64,000 bases of DNA from CAVPTL01 sp963708725 (GTDB taxonomy: Bacteria; Actinomycetota; Thermoleophilia; Gaiellales; JAICJC01): NCBI GenBank assembly GCA_963708725.1, contig CAVPTL010000009.1, forward strand, positions 301,007-365,006, given 5' to 3'. The translations under genes were made by a program, and so were the position numbers. Within the stretch, counting starts at the first letter, position 1. Every line of letters starts with the position of its first letter. Below are positions 8,512-17,326 of the stretch, piece after piece. The notes beneath the pieces are model-generated. The model was not told the DNA's origin, did no database searches, and saw nothing but the letters and a program-made list of their open reading frames with translations.

Positions 8512-8539
8512 TTGCGACCCTGGGCGAAAAGGGTATAAT
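8512..8539 (+). promoter_or_regulatory. Sigma70-type promoter for greA
   Basis: A TTGCGA -35 box (8512-8517), 16-bp spacer, and a consensus TATAAT -10 box (8534-8539). It lies in the divergent region between dusB and greA and points at greA, leaving a leader of about 108 nt. The -10 is a perfect match to the housekeeping consensus. Confidence 0.7.
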
Positions 8540-8653
8540 CCGGCGTTCCTCGGTGTCAGCCCAGACTAAAAGCGCTGCAAATCGCGCAGTCTGGCGGACA
8601 CCGTTCGTGTTTGCGAGCGAGCCCGACATGGGCCCCCAACCAAGGACTTCAGC

Positions 8654-9130
8654 GTGGAAAAGGACGTAATCCTCACTCCAGAAGGCTTCGAGCGTCTCAA
8701 GACGCAGATCGACGAGCTTGAAGGTACAAAACGCCGCGAGGTGGCCGATCGCATCCGCGAGGCCAGGGAGTTCGGCGATATCTCGGAGAATTCCGAGTAC
8801 GACGACGCCAAGAACGAGCAGGCGCTGCTCGAACATCGGATCGCACGCCTCAAGGAGCAGCTGCGGTCGGCACGCGTGATCGATGCCAAGGACATTCCCA
8901 CCGACGTGGTGTCGGTCGGTTCCAAGGTGCGCGTCAAGGATGTCGACCACGGCGATACCGACACCTACGAGATCGTCGGCTCGGCCGAGGCCGATCCCGG
9001 TAAGGGCCGGCTCTCCAACGAGTCACCGGTTGGGCGGGCGTTGATCGGGCACAAAAAGGGCGAGACGGTCGAAGTCGCGGCTCCGGCAGGGGCCATCCGG
9101 CTCAAGATCATGGACATCAAGGCCGCTTGA
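8654..9130 (+). CDS. greA: Transcription elongation factor GreA
   Basis: Rescues backtracked RNA polymerase by inserting a coiled coil through the secondary channel and stimulating transcript cleavage. The 158-residue protein has normal length; the acidic tip of the coiled coil is visible as REFGDISENSEYDDAK (about residues 37-52), with long helices on both sides (ERLKTQIDELEG; ALLEHRIARLKEQL). The C-terminal FKBP-like domain carries NESPVGRALIGHKKGETVEV. It starts with GTG at 8654. lysS follows 10 bp downstream, so the two are probably one transcript. Confidence 0.96.
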   Translation: MEKDVILTPEGFERLKTQIDELEGTKRREVADRIREAREFGDISENSEYDDAKNEQALLEHRIARLKEQLRSARVIDAKDIPTDVVSVGSKVRVKDVDHGDTDTYEIVGSAEADPGKGRLSNESPVGRALIGHKKGETVEVAAPAGAIRLKIMDIKAA

Positions 9131-9140
9131 CGCGGCTGCC

Positions 9141-10595
9141 GTGAGCACAGACGCCGAAGCCCAAATCCGCGCCGATCGCCTGGCCAAGCTCGACGCCCTG
9201 CGATCGGAGGGAGTCGACCCCTACCCGCCGCGCGCGATCGAGCGCGAGTCGGTCACTGACGTGCGGGCGCGCCACGCCGACCTCGAGGCGGGGGTGGAGA
9301 CGGGCGAGCGGGCCCGCCTCGCGGGCCGGATCACGGCCCGGCGCGGCCACGGCAAGGCGATGTTTCTCGATCTCACCGATCGCAGCGGCCAGCTACAGCT
9401 ACACGCCACTCTCGACGGTCTCGGCGAGGAGCGCTACGCGGCGCTTTCGGACTCCGATCTCGGCGATGTGATCACCGCCGAGGGCGAGGTGTTCGTGTCA
9501 CGCCGTGGTGAGCTCTCGCTGCGGGTGGCAGAGTGGACGCTTCTGGCCAAGTGCCTGCGGCCGTTGCCCGAGAAGTTCCACGGCCTGACCGATGTCGACA
9601 CCCGTCACCGCCGCCGCTACCTCGACCTTGCCGTCAACGAGGAGTCCAGGACGCTCGCGATGGCCCGTCCGGCCGCGGTTGCCGCGCTTCGTCGTGTGCT
9701 CGACGGCGACGGCTTTGTGGAGGTCGAAACGCCGGTGCTTCAACCGCTGTACGGCGGGGGTGCGGCGCGGCCGTTCACCACGCATTACAACGCCTACGAT
9801 CGCGAGTATTACCTGCGGATCGCGACCGAGCTCTACCTCAAGCGGCTGATCGTGGGCGGCCTCGAGCGGGTGTACGAGATCGGCAAGGACTTCCGGAACG
9901 AGGGCGTGAGCTTCAAGCGCAGCCCCGAGTTCACGATGCTCGAGTGGTACCAGGCCTACGGTGATTACCACAGCGGCATGGAGATGACCGAGCGGCTGGT
10001 GATCGCGGCCGGCGAGGCGGTGGGTACCGAGATCGACCTGTCGCCACCCTGGCCACGCCTGCCACTTCGCGAGGCGATCATCGCCGAGGCCGGGATCGAT
10101 CCGATGGCCGATCGTGACCTCGGTCGGCTGGTCGCGCACATGCAGGCCGATGACGTCGACACCTCGGCCGACCACACCTGGGCGCAAGCCGTCGACCACC
10201 TGCTCTCCTACTACGTCGAGCCGCGGATCACCTCGCCGGTGTTTCTCACCGAATATCCGGTCGAGCTGTCGCCGTTTGCCAAGCGCGCGCCTGACAAGCC
10301 GGGGATCGTCGAGCGGTTCGAGATCTTCTGTAACGGCATGGAGATCGGAAACGGCTTCACCGAGCTCAACGACCCGGCCGAGCAGCGCGCCCGGTTCGAG
10401 GAGGCGCGAGCGGCCGCAGCGGCGGGCGACGAGGAGGCTGCTCCGATGGATGAGGACTTCCTGACCGCGCTGGAGTACGGGATGCCGCCGACCGGTGGAG
10501 TCGGCATCGGCATCGACCGCCTGATGATGCTGCTCACGGGGATCCGCTCGGTGCGCGAGGTGATTCTGTTTCCGCCCAGCCGCGAAGGGGGCTGA
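9141..10595 (+). CDS. lysS: Lysyl-tRNA synthetase, class II
   Basis: Charges tRNA-Lys. The 484-residue protein has an N-terminal OB-fold anticodon-binding domain (RLAGRITARRGHGKAMFLDLTDRSGQ, about 55-80) and a class II catalytic core: motif 1 around FVEVETPVLQPLYGGGAARPF, motif 2 VYEIGKDFRNEGVSFKRSPEFTMLEWY and motif 3 TGGVGIGIDRLMMLLTG. ELNDPAEQRARFEEA and FCNGMEIGNGFTE are typical of LysS. It starts with GTG at 9141. The next gene begins 2 bp after the stop. Confidence 0.96.
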   Translation: MSTDAEAQIRADRLAKLDALRSEGVDPYPPRAIERESVTDVRARHADLEAGVETGERARLAGRITARRGHGKAMFLDLTDRSGQLQLHATLDGLGEERYAALSDSDLGDVITAEGEVFVSRRGELSLRVAEWTLLAKCLRPLPEKFHGLTDVDTRHRRRYLDLAVNEESRTLAMARPAAVAALRRVLDGDGFVEVETPVLQPLYGGGAARPFTTHYNAYDREYYLRIATELYLKRLIVGGLERVYEIGKDFRNEGVSFKRSPEFTMLEWYQAYGDYHSGMEMTERLVIAAGEAVGTEIDLSPPWPRLPLREAIIAEAGIDPMADRDLGRLVAHMQADDVDTSADHTWAQAVDHLLSYYVEPRITSPVFLTEYPVELSPFAKRAPDKPGIVERFEIFCNGMEIGNGFTELNDPAEQRARFEEARAAAAAGDEEAAPMDEDFLTALEYGMPPTGGVGIGIDRLMMLLTGIRSVREVILFPPSREGG

Positions 10596-10597
10596 GC

Positions 10598-11194
10598 ATG
10601 GGCAAGGTCTACGACCTGATCGACGAACGGCTGGCGAAGTGGATCATGGCCCAGCCGATGTTCTTCGTGGGCACCGCGCCCTCAGGTTCCGGCGGGCACG
10701 TGAACATCTCGCCCAAGGGCCCGATCGAGACCTTCAAGATCCTCGACGGCCACACCGTCGCCTACCTCGACCTGATCGGCAGTGGTGCCGAGACGGTCGC
10801 CCACCTGCGCGAGAACGGTCGGATCGTGATCATGCTGTGCGCGTTCCAGGGCCCACCGCTGATCGTTCGGCTGCACGGCCAGGGATCGGTGGTGCAGCAG
10901 GGCGATCCGGCGTTCGGGGCCGTCGCAGACATCTTCGAGCTGCCCGAGACGGTCGCCGGCGGGGAGGCCCGACGGGCCGTGGTGACGGTGCGGGTTGAGC
11001 GGGTGTCTGACTCCTGCGGGTATGGCGTGCCGGTGATGGAACCGGTGGCCGTGCGGCCGCAGCAGGCAGCCTGGGTCGACCGCAAGTTGCGGCAGAGTGA
11101 CCACGCCCTGATCGACTACATGCTCGAGAAGAACTCGGTCAGCCTCGATGGCCTGGACGCCATCGATCCTTCGCGGCTTCCCACGCGGCCGTAG
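10598..11194 (+). CDS. Pyridoxamine 5'-phosphate oxidase-like flavin-binding protein
   Basis: A 198-residue split-barrel protein. The segment PMFFVGTAPSGSGGHVNISPKGPIETFKILDGHTVAYLDLIGSGAETVAHLRENGRIVIMLCAF matches the PNPOx-like fold that binds FMN or F420. The family includes heme-iron utilisation and F420-dependent reductases, so the reaction is not predictable. It begins 2 bp after lysS and was probably carried in the same transcript. The C-terminal helix (YMLEKNSVSLDGLDAIDPSRL) is common in the small YwmB/pyridoxamine oxidase-like subgroup of actinobacteria, an inference only. Confidence 0.78.
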   Translation: MGKVYDLIDERLAKWIMAQPMFFVGTAPSGSGGHVNISPKGPIETFKILDGHTVAYLDLIGSGAETVAHLRENGRIVIMLCAFQGPPLIVRLHGQGSVVQQGDPAFGAVADIFELPETVAGGEARRAVVTVRVERVSDSCGYGVPVMEPVAVRPQQAAWVDRKLRQSDHALIDYMLEKNSVSLDGLDAIDPSRLPTRP

Positions 11195-11471
11195 CGTCTC
11201 GGCGCAAGCGTTCGGCGCGATTCGGCGGCTGCGGTGGCGGTTCAGGTAGCTGTTTGCGGATCTCGCGCATCTGTTCTTCGGGCAGGTACTGCTCGAGTGT
11301 CCTCATCCGAGGAGACACGTCAGTTCGATTGCCCGGATGCCAGAGATTTTTCGCTGCGTCCCAGACGGCCTGGATGTCGAGCCACAGGAACTGAAGGCGG
11401 GGGGCTTGCGAGGCTTGTCTTCGCTGGGGCCGTGGTTTTGGTGTGGTCAGTGTTCCTCTGTTCGGTTCCAC
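11139..11471 (-). CDS. Hypothetical protein with an internal repeat
   Basis: A 110-residue basic, proline-rich protein with no recognised family. It contains two similar blocks: IQAVWDAAKNLWHPGNR (about residues 33-49) and ATAAWEAAKDRWRPGHR near the C-terminus, separated by RTLEQYLPEEQMREIRKQLPEPPPQPPN. The internal repeat with conserved W, AAK, W and PG positions argues that the frame is coding. It overlaps the 3' end of the flavin-binding gene by 56 bp on the opposite strand, which lowers confidence. Confidence 0.45.
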   Translation of the reverse strand: MEPNRGTLTTPKPRPQRRQASQAPRLQFLWLDIQAVWDAAKNLWHPGNRTDVSPRMRTLEQYLPEEQMREIRKQLPEPPPQPPNRAERLRRDATAAWEAAKDRWRPGHRG

Positions 11472-11806
11472 TTCGCCCGGGCCATCGTAGACGCGACCAC
11501 ACGCCGTCGAAGAGCACCCGTCGAACCACCTTTGGCCGACATTTCTCGTATCCGGTCATGTCCCGATTTGCAGGCACATTTCGAAGGGGTGCGAAAAAGC
11601 TCTCAAGGGCCCGCCTGTGAAGGTCGATTAGGGGGCCAACGAACGTGCAAGAAACCACACCAGGAGCCGTAAAGGTGGGTGCTATAGTGCGATCCGTTCC
11701 CTCGATACCGGAATGTCACCGACCCGCTTTGGGGCGGTTTGGCAGTCCGGCCTTCAGCATTTCATGACATCCAACCTTTTCCAGATCAGCGACAAGGGGC
11801 ACGAAC
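11472..11806. other. Non-coding region upstream of clpC
   Basis: 335 bp without a supportable gene. A possible -10 box TATAGT lies at 11683-11688, about 120 bp before the clpC start, but no convincing -35 is visible. No perfect heptad repeat of the CtsR operator kind and no HrcA/CIRCE palindrome was seen. The sequence just before clpC includes AAGGGG at 11796-11801, a likely ribosome binding site. Confidence 0.35.
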
Positions 11807-14359
11807 ATGTTTGAACGCTTCACCGAGCGTGCCCGTCAGGTCGTCGTGCTTGCACAAGACGAGGCCCGCACGCTCAAGCACAATTACATCGGCACTGAGC
11901 ACATCCTTTTGGGGCTTCTCCGCGAGGAGGAGGGTCTTGCGGCCCGCGTCCTCGACTCGCTCGACATCACCGTGGAAGAGGTGCGCGCGCAGGTCGCTCG
12001 CATCGTCGGCCAGGGCGATGAGGTCACCACCGGTCAGATCCCGTTCACTCCGCGCGCCAAGAAGGTGCTGGAGCTGGCGCTGCGCGAGGCGCTGTCGCTG
12101 GGACACAACTACATCGGCACCGAGCACATCCTGCTCGGGCTCGTCCGCGAGAACGAGGGGGTTGCGGCACGCATCCTGCTCGACTTCGACGCCGACGCCG
12201 AGAAGATCCGAAACGAAATCATCCGGATGCTCTCCGGCCCCGGTCGCCGTCAGGGCGCGGGTGCCGGTGCCACCGGCGAGAAGGGCGGCAAGAGCTCCAA
12301 GCTGCTCGACCAGTTCGGCCGCAACCTGACCAAGCTCGCGACCGAGGGCAAGCTCGACCCGGTCGTCGGCCGTCAGAACGAGATCGAGCGCGTGATGCAG
12401 ATCCTGTCGCGGCGCACCAAGAACAACCCGGTGCTGATCGGTGAGCCCGGTGTGGGCAAGACCGCCGTGGTCGAAGGACTGGCCCAGCGGATCTCGTCCA
12501 ACCAGGTGCCCGAGCTGCTCAAGGGCAAGCAGATCTACACCCTCGACCTGGCCGCCCTGGTGGCCGGCTCCAAGTATCGCGGAGAGTTCGAGGAGCGGCT
12601 CAAGAAGGTCATGAAGGAGATCGGGCAGCGCGGCGACATCGTGCTGTTCATCGACGAGCTGCACAACCTGGTCGGCGCGGGAGCGGCCGAGGGCGCGATC
12701 GACGCGGCCTCGATCCTCAAGCCCGCGCTCGCCCGTGGTGAGCTCCAGACGATCGGCGCGACCACGCTCGACGAGTACCGCAAGTACCTCGAGCGCGACT
12801 CCGCGCTGGAGCGGCGCTTCCAGCAGATCAAGGTGGAGGAGCCGTCGATCGAGGACACCGTGCAGATCCTGCGCGGGCTTCGCGACCGCTACGAGGCCCA
12901 CCATCGCGTGGCCATCACCGACGAGGCGCTGCGCGCCGCGGCGGAGCTGTCTGACCGCTACATCCAGGAGCGCCAGCTCCCGGACAAGGCCATCGACCTG
13001 ATCGACGAGGCCGCCTCGCGGATGCGGATCAAGCTGATGACCGCTCCTCCCGTGCACAAGGAACTCGACGACGAGATCGAGACGGTGCGCAAGGAGAAGG
13101 AGTCCGCGATCGAGTCGCAGGAGTTCGAGAAGGCTGCTGCGCTGCGTGACTCCGAGCGCAAGTTGACCCTCAAGAAGCGTGACCTCGAGGAGAACTGGAA
13201 GTCGTCGGGTGAAGCCGACCACGCCCAGATCGGTGAGGAAGAGGTCGCCGACATCGTCTCGATGTGGACGGGCATTCCGGTGTTCAAGCTGACCGAGGCC
13301 GAGTCTCAGAAGCTGATCCGGATGGAAGACGAGCTGCACAAGCGGATGATCGGCCAGCACGTCGCGATCGAGGCCGTCTCCAAGGCAATCCGGCGTGCCC
13401 GTGCGGGCATCAAGGATCCCAAGCGGCCGACCGGCTCGTTCATCTTCCTGGGCCCCTCGGGCGTGGGTAAGACCGAGCTGGCACGCACGCTCGCCGAGTT
13501 CCTGTTCGGCGACGAGGACGCGATGATCCAGGTCGACATGTCGGAGTACATGGAGAAGCATGCGGTCTCGCGGCTGGTGGGCTCGCCTCCCGGCTATGTC
13601 GGGTACGACGAGGGTGGCCAGCTGACCGAGGCCGTCCGGCGCAAGCCGTACTCCGTGGTGCTGCTGGACGAGATCGAGAAGGCCCATCCCGACGTCTTCA
13701 ACATCCTGTTGCAGATGCTCGAGGAAGGACGCCTGACCGACGCTCAGGGCCGCCAGGTCGACTTCAAGAACACGATCGTGATCATGACCTCCAACATCGG
13801 GGCGTCGTCGATCGCCAAGAACAGCCAGCTCGGCTTCCAGGTCGAGGAGGCCGAGACCGGAGTGTCCTACGAGGACATGAAGAGCCGGATCATGGGAGAC
13901 GTCAAGAAGGTCTTCCGGCCTGAGCTGCTCAACCGCATCGACGAGATCATCGTGTTCCAGAAGCTCACGAAGGACGAGATCAAGCTGATCGTCGATCAGC
14001 TGATGAAGCGCCTGCGCGAGCAGATGAAGGTGCACGAGGTGTCGATCGAGCTGACCGACGCCGCCAAGGACATGATGGTCGACAAGGGCTACGACCCGAC
14101 CATGGGTGCGCGGCCGCTGCGCCGGGCCATCCAGCGGTTCATCGAGGATCCGCTCGCGGACTTCGTTCTGGGTCGCGCGCTACAGCCCGGATCGACGGTG
14201 CTGGTGGACCATCACGAGGGCGACGAGGAGATGACGCTGACGCTGATCGAGCCGGTAGACGTGCCCGATTCGCTGCCCGAAGACCTCGTTCCCGCCGAAG
14301 GTCCAGCCGACGATGAGCCGACGACCGATAGCGACGACGACGGCTCGGCCGAGGAGTAA
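11807..14359 (+). CDS. clpC: ATP-dependent Clp protease ATP-binding subunit ClpC
   Basis: AAA+ unfoldase that feeds substrates to ClpP and, in actinobacteria, is essential for protein quality control. The 850-residue protein has two N-terminal Clp repeats (HNYIGTEHILLGLLREE and HNYIGTEHILLGLVREN), AAA module 1 with GEPGVGKT at about residue 213 and IVLFIDELHNLVGAG, a UVR-type middle segment (KEKESAIESQEFEKAAALRDSE), and AAA module 2 with GPSGVGKT at about residue 550. The ClpP-docking VGF loop region is QLGFQVEE. The C-terminus is acidic. Start ATG at 11807 with MFERFTERARQVVVLAQDEAR, the standard ClpC opening. The regulator at 14360 begins directly after the stop. Confidence 0.97.
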   Translation: MFERFTERARQVVVLAQDEARTLKHNYIGTEHILLGLLREEEGLAARVLDSLDITVEEVRAQVARIVGQGDEVTTGQIPFTPRAKKVLELALREALSLGHNYIGTEHILLGLVRENEGVAARILLDFDADAEKIRNEIIRMLSGPGRRQGAGAGATGEKGGKSSKLLDQFGRNLTKLATEGKLDPVVGRQNEIERVMQILSRRTKNNPVLIGEPGVGKTAVVEGLAQRISSNQVPELLKGKQIYTLDLAALVAGSKYRGEFEERLKKVMKEIGQRGDIVLFIDELHNLVGAGAAEGAIDAASILKPALARGELQTIGATTLDEYRKYLERDSALERRFQQIKVEEPSIEDTVQILRGLRDRYEAHHRVAITDEALRAAAELSDRYIQERQLPDKAIDLIDEAASRMRIKLMTAPPVHKELDDEIETVRKEKESAIESQEFEKAAALRDSERKLTLKKRDLEENWKSSGEADHAQIGEEEVADIVSMWTGIPVFKLTEAESQKLIRMEDELHKRMIGQHVAIEAVSKAIRRARAGIKDPKRPTGSFIFLGPSGVGKTELARTLAEFLFGDEDAMIQVDMSEYMEKHAVSRLVGSPPGYVGYDEGGQLTEAVRRKPYSVVLLDEIEKAHPDVFNILLQMLEEGRLTDAQGRQVDFKNTIVIMTSNIGASSIAKNSQLGFQVEEAETGVSYEDMKSRIMGDVKKVFRPELLNRIDEIIVFQKLTKDEIKLIVDQLMKRLREQMKVHEVSIELTDAAKDMMVDKGYDPTMGARPLRRAIQRFIEDPLADFVLGRALQPGSTVLVDHHEGDEEMTLTLIEPVDVPDSLPEDLVPAEGPADDEPTTDSDDDGSAEE

Positions 14360-15250
14360 TTGTCAACTCGCACCCCGGCAGACCTGCCGGGGTGCGATGA
14401 TTGGCAGATGATCGAACTCGGTGACGGTGCCGTTTCCGGGCTGATCCGCTCTCATCTCGATCGGCTCTCGCCGAACGACCGCCGGATTGCCACCCATATC
14501 CTGCAGCACCCAGCGGAAGCTCCTTTCGAGACCGCGGAGTCGCTGGCGGCCAAGACGGGAGTCAGCAAGGCCGCGGTCGTGCGCTTCTCGAGCCGCGTCG
14601 GGTTTACAGGATTTGCGGAGTTGCACGATGCGTTGGCGGCCGAGGCCATCACACGCCTGCGACCCGCCGTGCGGCGGACATCCCCGTCGGCTCATCCCAT
14701 CGAGCAGCTCGCGTTTCAGGCAGCGGGCGATCTGGAATCCCTGGCGACAGGGGTCGATCGCAGCCAATTCGACGCAGCGGTGGGGATGCTGTGCCGCGGG
14801 CACGGCAAGATCGGGATCTTCGGCCACCGCAAATCGGCGGCGCTGGCCGAGTACGCCTACTACCTGCTCAATCCGCTGCTCTCCAACGTCTGGCCGATCG
14901 CAGCCGGCGAGCCGACGATCGCCGATCAGCTGATCGATCTCGAGCCCCGTGACCGGCTGCTTGCATTCACCTTCCAGCGCTACGCCAAGGTCACCGGAGA
15001 GGTGGTGCGGCTGTTTCGCGCAGCCGGGGCGCCTGTCGTCCTGATTACGGACGATCTGCTGGCTCCGGCAGCGGGGCAGGCCAATCACGTGCTCGTGTGC
15101 CAGGGTCAGAGCGACGGCTTTGCCAGCGCGGCCACCTCGATCGTGGTGCTGGAGGCGCTCGCCGCGGCGATTGCCCTGCGCAAAGGTGGCGCGCGCAACC
15201 CGCGAATGGATACGGCCGAGCAACTTTGGAAACAATTCGGCACGTACTGA
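14360..15250 (+). CDS. MurR/RpiR-family transcriptional regulator
   Basis: An N-terminal RpiR-type HTH followed by a SIS sugar-phosphate-binding domain; such proteins respond to phosphosugars. The HTH is seen in LSPNDRRIATHILQHPAEAPFETAESLAAKTGVSKAAVVRFSSRVGFTGFAELHDAL; the SIS domain in KIGIFGHRKSAALAEYAYYLL and DRLLAFTFQRYAKVTGEVVRLFRAAGAPVVLITDD. The TTG at 14360 follows GAGGAG and abuts the clpC stop, but an ATG at 14408 (MIELGDGAVSGLI) is closer to the family start. No sugar genes are nearby, so the target is unknown. Confidence 0.87.
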   Translation: MSTRTPADLPGCDDWQMIELGDGAVSGLIRSHLDRLSPNDRRIATHILQHPAEAPFETAESLAAKTGVSKAAVVRFSSRVGFTGFAELHDALAAEAITRLRPAVRRTSPSAHPIEQLAFQAAGDLESLATGVDRSQFDAAVGMLCRGHGKIGIFGHRKSAALAEYAYYLLNPLLSNVWPIAAGEPTIADQLIDLEPRDRLLAFTFQRYAKVTGEVVRLFRAAGAPVVLITDDLLAPAAGQANHVLVCQGQSDGFASAATSIVVLEALAAAIALRKGGARNPRMDTAEQLWKQFGTY

Positions 15251-15288
15251 GCGGGTGACGACCGGCGCCCCTGCCAAAATGGAGGGCC

Positions 15289-16620
15289 GTGCCCAAGACG
15301 CTCACAACCTTTACCTGCACCCAGTGCGGTCACGAGTCGCCCAAGTGGCTTGGCCGCTGCGCCGGCTGCGGAGAGTGGAACACGTTGGTCGAGGAGGTGC
15401 GCGAGCGCTCCACCCGGCGAGCGCCGGTCGGGCGGCCGGTGCGCGCGCTGAGCGATGTTGCGCTCACCGACTCCGATCGCATCTCGACCGGCATGGACGA
15501 GTTCGATCGCGTGCTCGGAGGCGGGCTGGTGCCCGGCTCGCTCGTGTTGATCGGGGGCGAGCCGGGAGTCGGCAAGAGCTCCCTGCTCCTGCAGTCGCTC
15601 GGGCGGATCGCCGCAGAAGGCCGGCCGGTATTGCTGGTGGCGGGTGAGGAGTCGCCGGCGCAGGTGCGCCTCAGGGCCGAGCGGCTCGGTTCGATCGAGG
15701 GCATCTCGATCCTGGCCGAGACCGAGCTCGAGTCGGTGTGTGAGGCGATCGTCGCCACCGCGCCCCAGGTATGCGTGGTCGACTCGGTGCAGACGATGCA
15801 TTCGGGTGACCTGACGTCATCGCCGGGGAGCGTCGGCCAGGTGCGGGAGGCCGCCGATCGGCTTGCCCGCGTCGCCAAGAGCCACGGAGTCACCATCATC
15901 CTGGTCGGTCATGTCACCAAGGAGGGCAGCGTCGCGGGGCCACGGGTGCTCGAGCACCTCGTCGATGCGGTGCTCCAGTTCGAGGGTGACCGCTACCGCT
16001 TCCTACGAGTCCTGCGGGCTGTCAAGAACCGGTTTGGCTCGACCAATGAGATCGGCATCTTCGAGATGACCGGCGCGGGACTCGAGCCGGTTGACGACCC
16101 GTCCTCGGCGTTCGCCGGCGATGGCGAGCCGGCACCCGGCTCGGTGCTACTGCCGGCGATCGAGGGCACGCGGCCGATTCTGCTCGAGGTGCAGGCGCTG
16201 GTCGCCGACTCGGATCTGGCGATGCCCCGCCGGGCCGCGACCGGGTTTGATCGAAACCGGCTGTCGATGATCGTCGCGGTACTCGGCCGCCACTCAGGTG
16301 TGCCGCTGGGCTCGAGCGACATCTTCGTCAACGTCGCCGGCGGCGTCCGCGTCGACGAGCCGGCCGCCGACCTCGCCGTTGCGTTGGCGATCGTCTCGGC
16401 CCACCGCGGGCGGGCGCTACGGCCGCGGCTGGCGGCCTTTGGAGAGCTCGGGCTCACCGGCAAGGTGCGCGCGGTGGCCCACGTGGGGCCGCGCCTCCAG
16501 GAGGCGAGCAAGCTGGGCGTGACCAATCTGGTTGTCCCCATGGCGACCGCGTCTGAGCGCGGGTTGAAGCTGAGTGAGGCAGACACCGTGAGCGCTGCGA
16601 TCGAGGCGGCGTTCGAGTGA
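15289..16620 (+). CDS. radA: DNA repair protein RadA
   Basis: RecA-like ATPase that promotes branch migration of recombination intermediates. The 443-residue protein has the N-terminal zinc finger CTQCGHESPKWLGRCAGCGEWNT (residues about 10-32), Walker A GGEPGVGKSS, the RadA-specific KNRFG motif, and a C-terminal Lon-protease-like domain (VNVAGGVRVDEPAADLAVALAI). It starts with GTG at 15289. The stop overlaps the next gene in GTGA. radA-disA proximity is common in actinobacteria and firmicutes and fits a DNA-integrity role. Confidence 0.97.
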   Translation: MPKTLTTFTCTQCGHESPKWLGRCAGCGEWNTLVEEVRERSTRRAPVGRPVRALSDVALTDSDRISTGMDEFDRVLGGGLVPGSLVLIGGEPGVGKSSLLLQSLGRIAAEGRPVLLVAGEESPAQVRLRAERLGSIEGISILAETELESVCEAIVATAPQVCVVDSVQTMHSGDLTSSPGSVGQVREAADRLARVAKSHGVTIILVGHVTKEGSVAGPRVLEHLVDAVLQFEGDRYRFLRVLRAVKNRFGSTNEIGIFEMTGAGLEPVDDPSSAFAGDGEPAPGSVLLPAIEGTRPILLEVQALVADSDLAMPRRAATGFDRNRLSMIVAVLGRHSGVPLGSSDIFVNVAGGVRVDEPAADLAVALAIVSAHRGRALRPRLAAFGELGLTGKVRAVAHVGPRLQEASKLGVTNLVVPMATASERGLKLSEADTVSAAIEAAFE

Positions 16621-17291
16621 CCCGGATCGCGGTCATCTACGACATCCATGGCAACATCGGCGCACTCGAGGCGGTGCTGGATGCCGCCGAGTCCGAAGGC
16701 TTCGACGGTCTGCTCTGCGGGGGCGACATCGCCATGCTTGGGCCGGAACCGGCCGCGTGCGTCGATCGCCTGCGCGACTACGGCGATCGGCTGGTGGCCA
16801 TCCGCGGCAATACCGACCGGTGGGTTGCCTCCGATCAGCCCGACGAGTCGCTCGAATGGACGCGCGAGGCAATCGGGGCGGAGCGGGCGGAGTGGCTGGG
16901 CTCACTACCGGCGTCGATCGTCTTGGAGCAACACGACGTCCTGGTGGTGCACGCGACACCGGGCTCCGATGAGGACGTGATTGCGCCGGACGCACCCGAG
17001 CAGGAGGTCGCGGCCGAACTGACCGGCGTCGTCCAGCACACCGTGCTCTATGGGCATATCCACATTCAGTACCGCCGGGTGGTGGGTGCGATCGAGCTCG
17101 TGAACCCCGGATCTGTGGGCCTACCGTTCGACGGCGACCCACGAGCCGCGTGGGCGATGCTGGAAGATGGATCGGTCACGTTTCGGCGAACGGAGTACGA
17201 CGTGCGGGCGACCATCGCTGCGGTCAACGCCAAGGCGCTGCCGCGCGGTGACTGGATCGGCCAGACGCTTCGCACAGCCCTGCGCACGTAA
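16617..17291 (+). CDS. Metallophosphoesterase (YfcE/MJ0936-like)
   Basis: A 224-residue calcineurin-like phosphodiesterase. The metal-binding set is visible: DIHGN (near residue 9; family usually DxH), GGDIAMLGP, RGNTD, VVHATPG and YGHIHIQYRR followed by NPGSVGLPFDG. Overlap with radA (GTGA) and location before disA suggest a possible link to nucleotide signalling, but this is inference from context only; small phosphoesterases of this group have varied substrates. Confidence 0.87.
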   Translation: MTRIAVIYDIHGNIGALEAVLDAAESEGFDGLLCGGDIAMLGPEPAACVDRLRDYGDRLVAIRGNTDRWVASDQPDESLEWTREAIGAERAEWLGSLPASIVLEQHDVLVVHATPGSDEDVIAPDAPEQEVAAELTGVVQHTVLYGHIHIQYRRVVGAIELVNPGSVGLPFDGDPRAAWAMLEDGSVTFRRTEYDVRATIAAVNAKALPRGDWIGQTLRTALRT

Positions 17292-17326
17292 GCCTCTGGC
17301 GGCGGTCAGCCGGTAAACTCAGGGCG

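Noticed and set aside
11683..11688. clpC promoter
   Set aside because: Only a -10-like TATAGT is visible, no -35 or known heat-shock operator, so it is mentioned but not listed as a promoter.
11786..14035. 749-residue open frame on the minus strand inside clpC
   Set aside because: Antisense shadow of the highly conserved clpC; composition is dominated by Leu, His, Asp and Arg from complementary codons, and no domain is visible.
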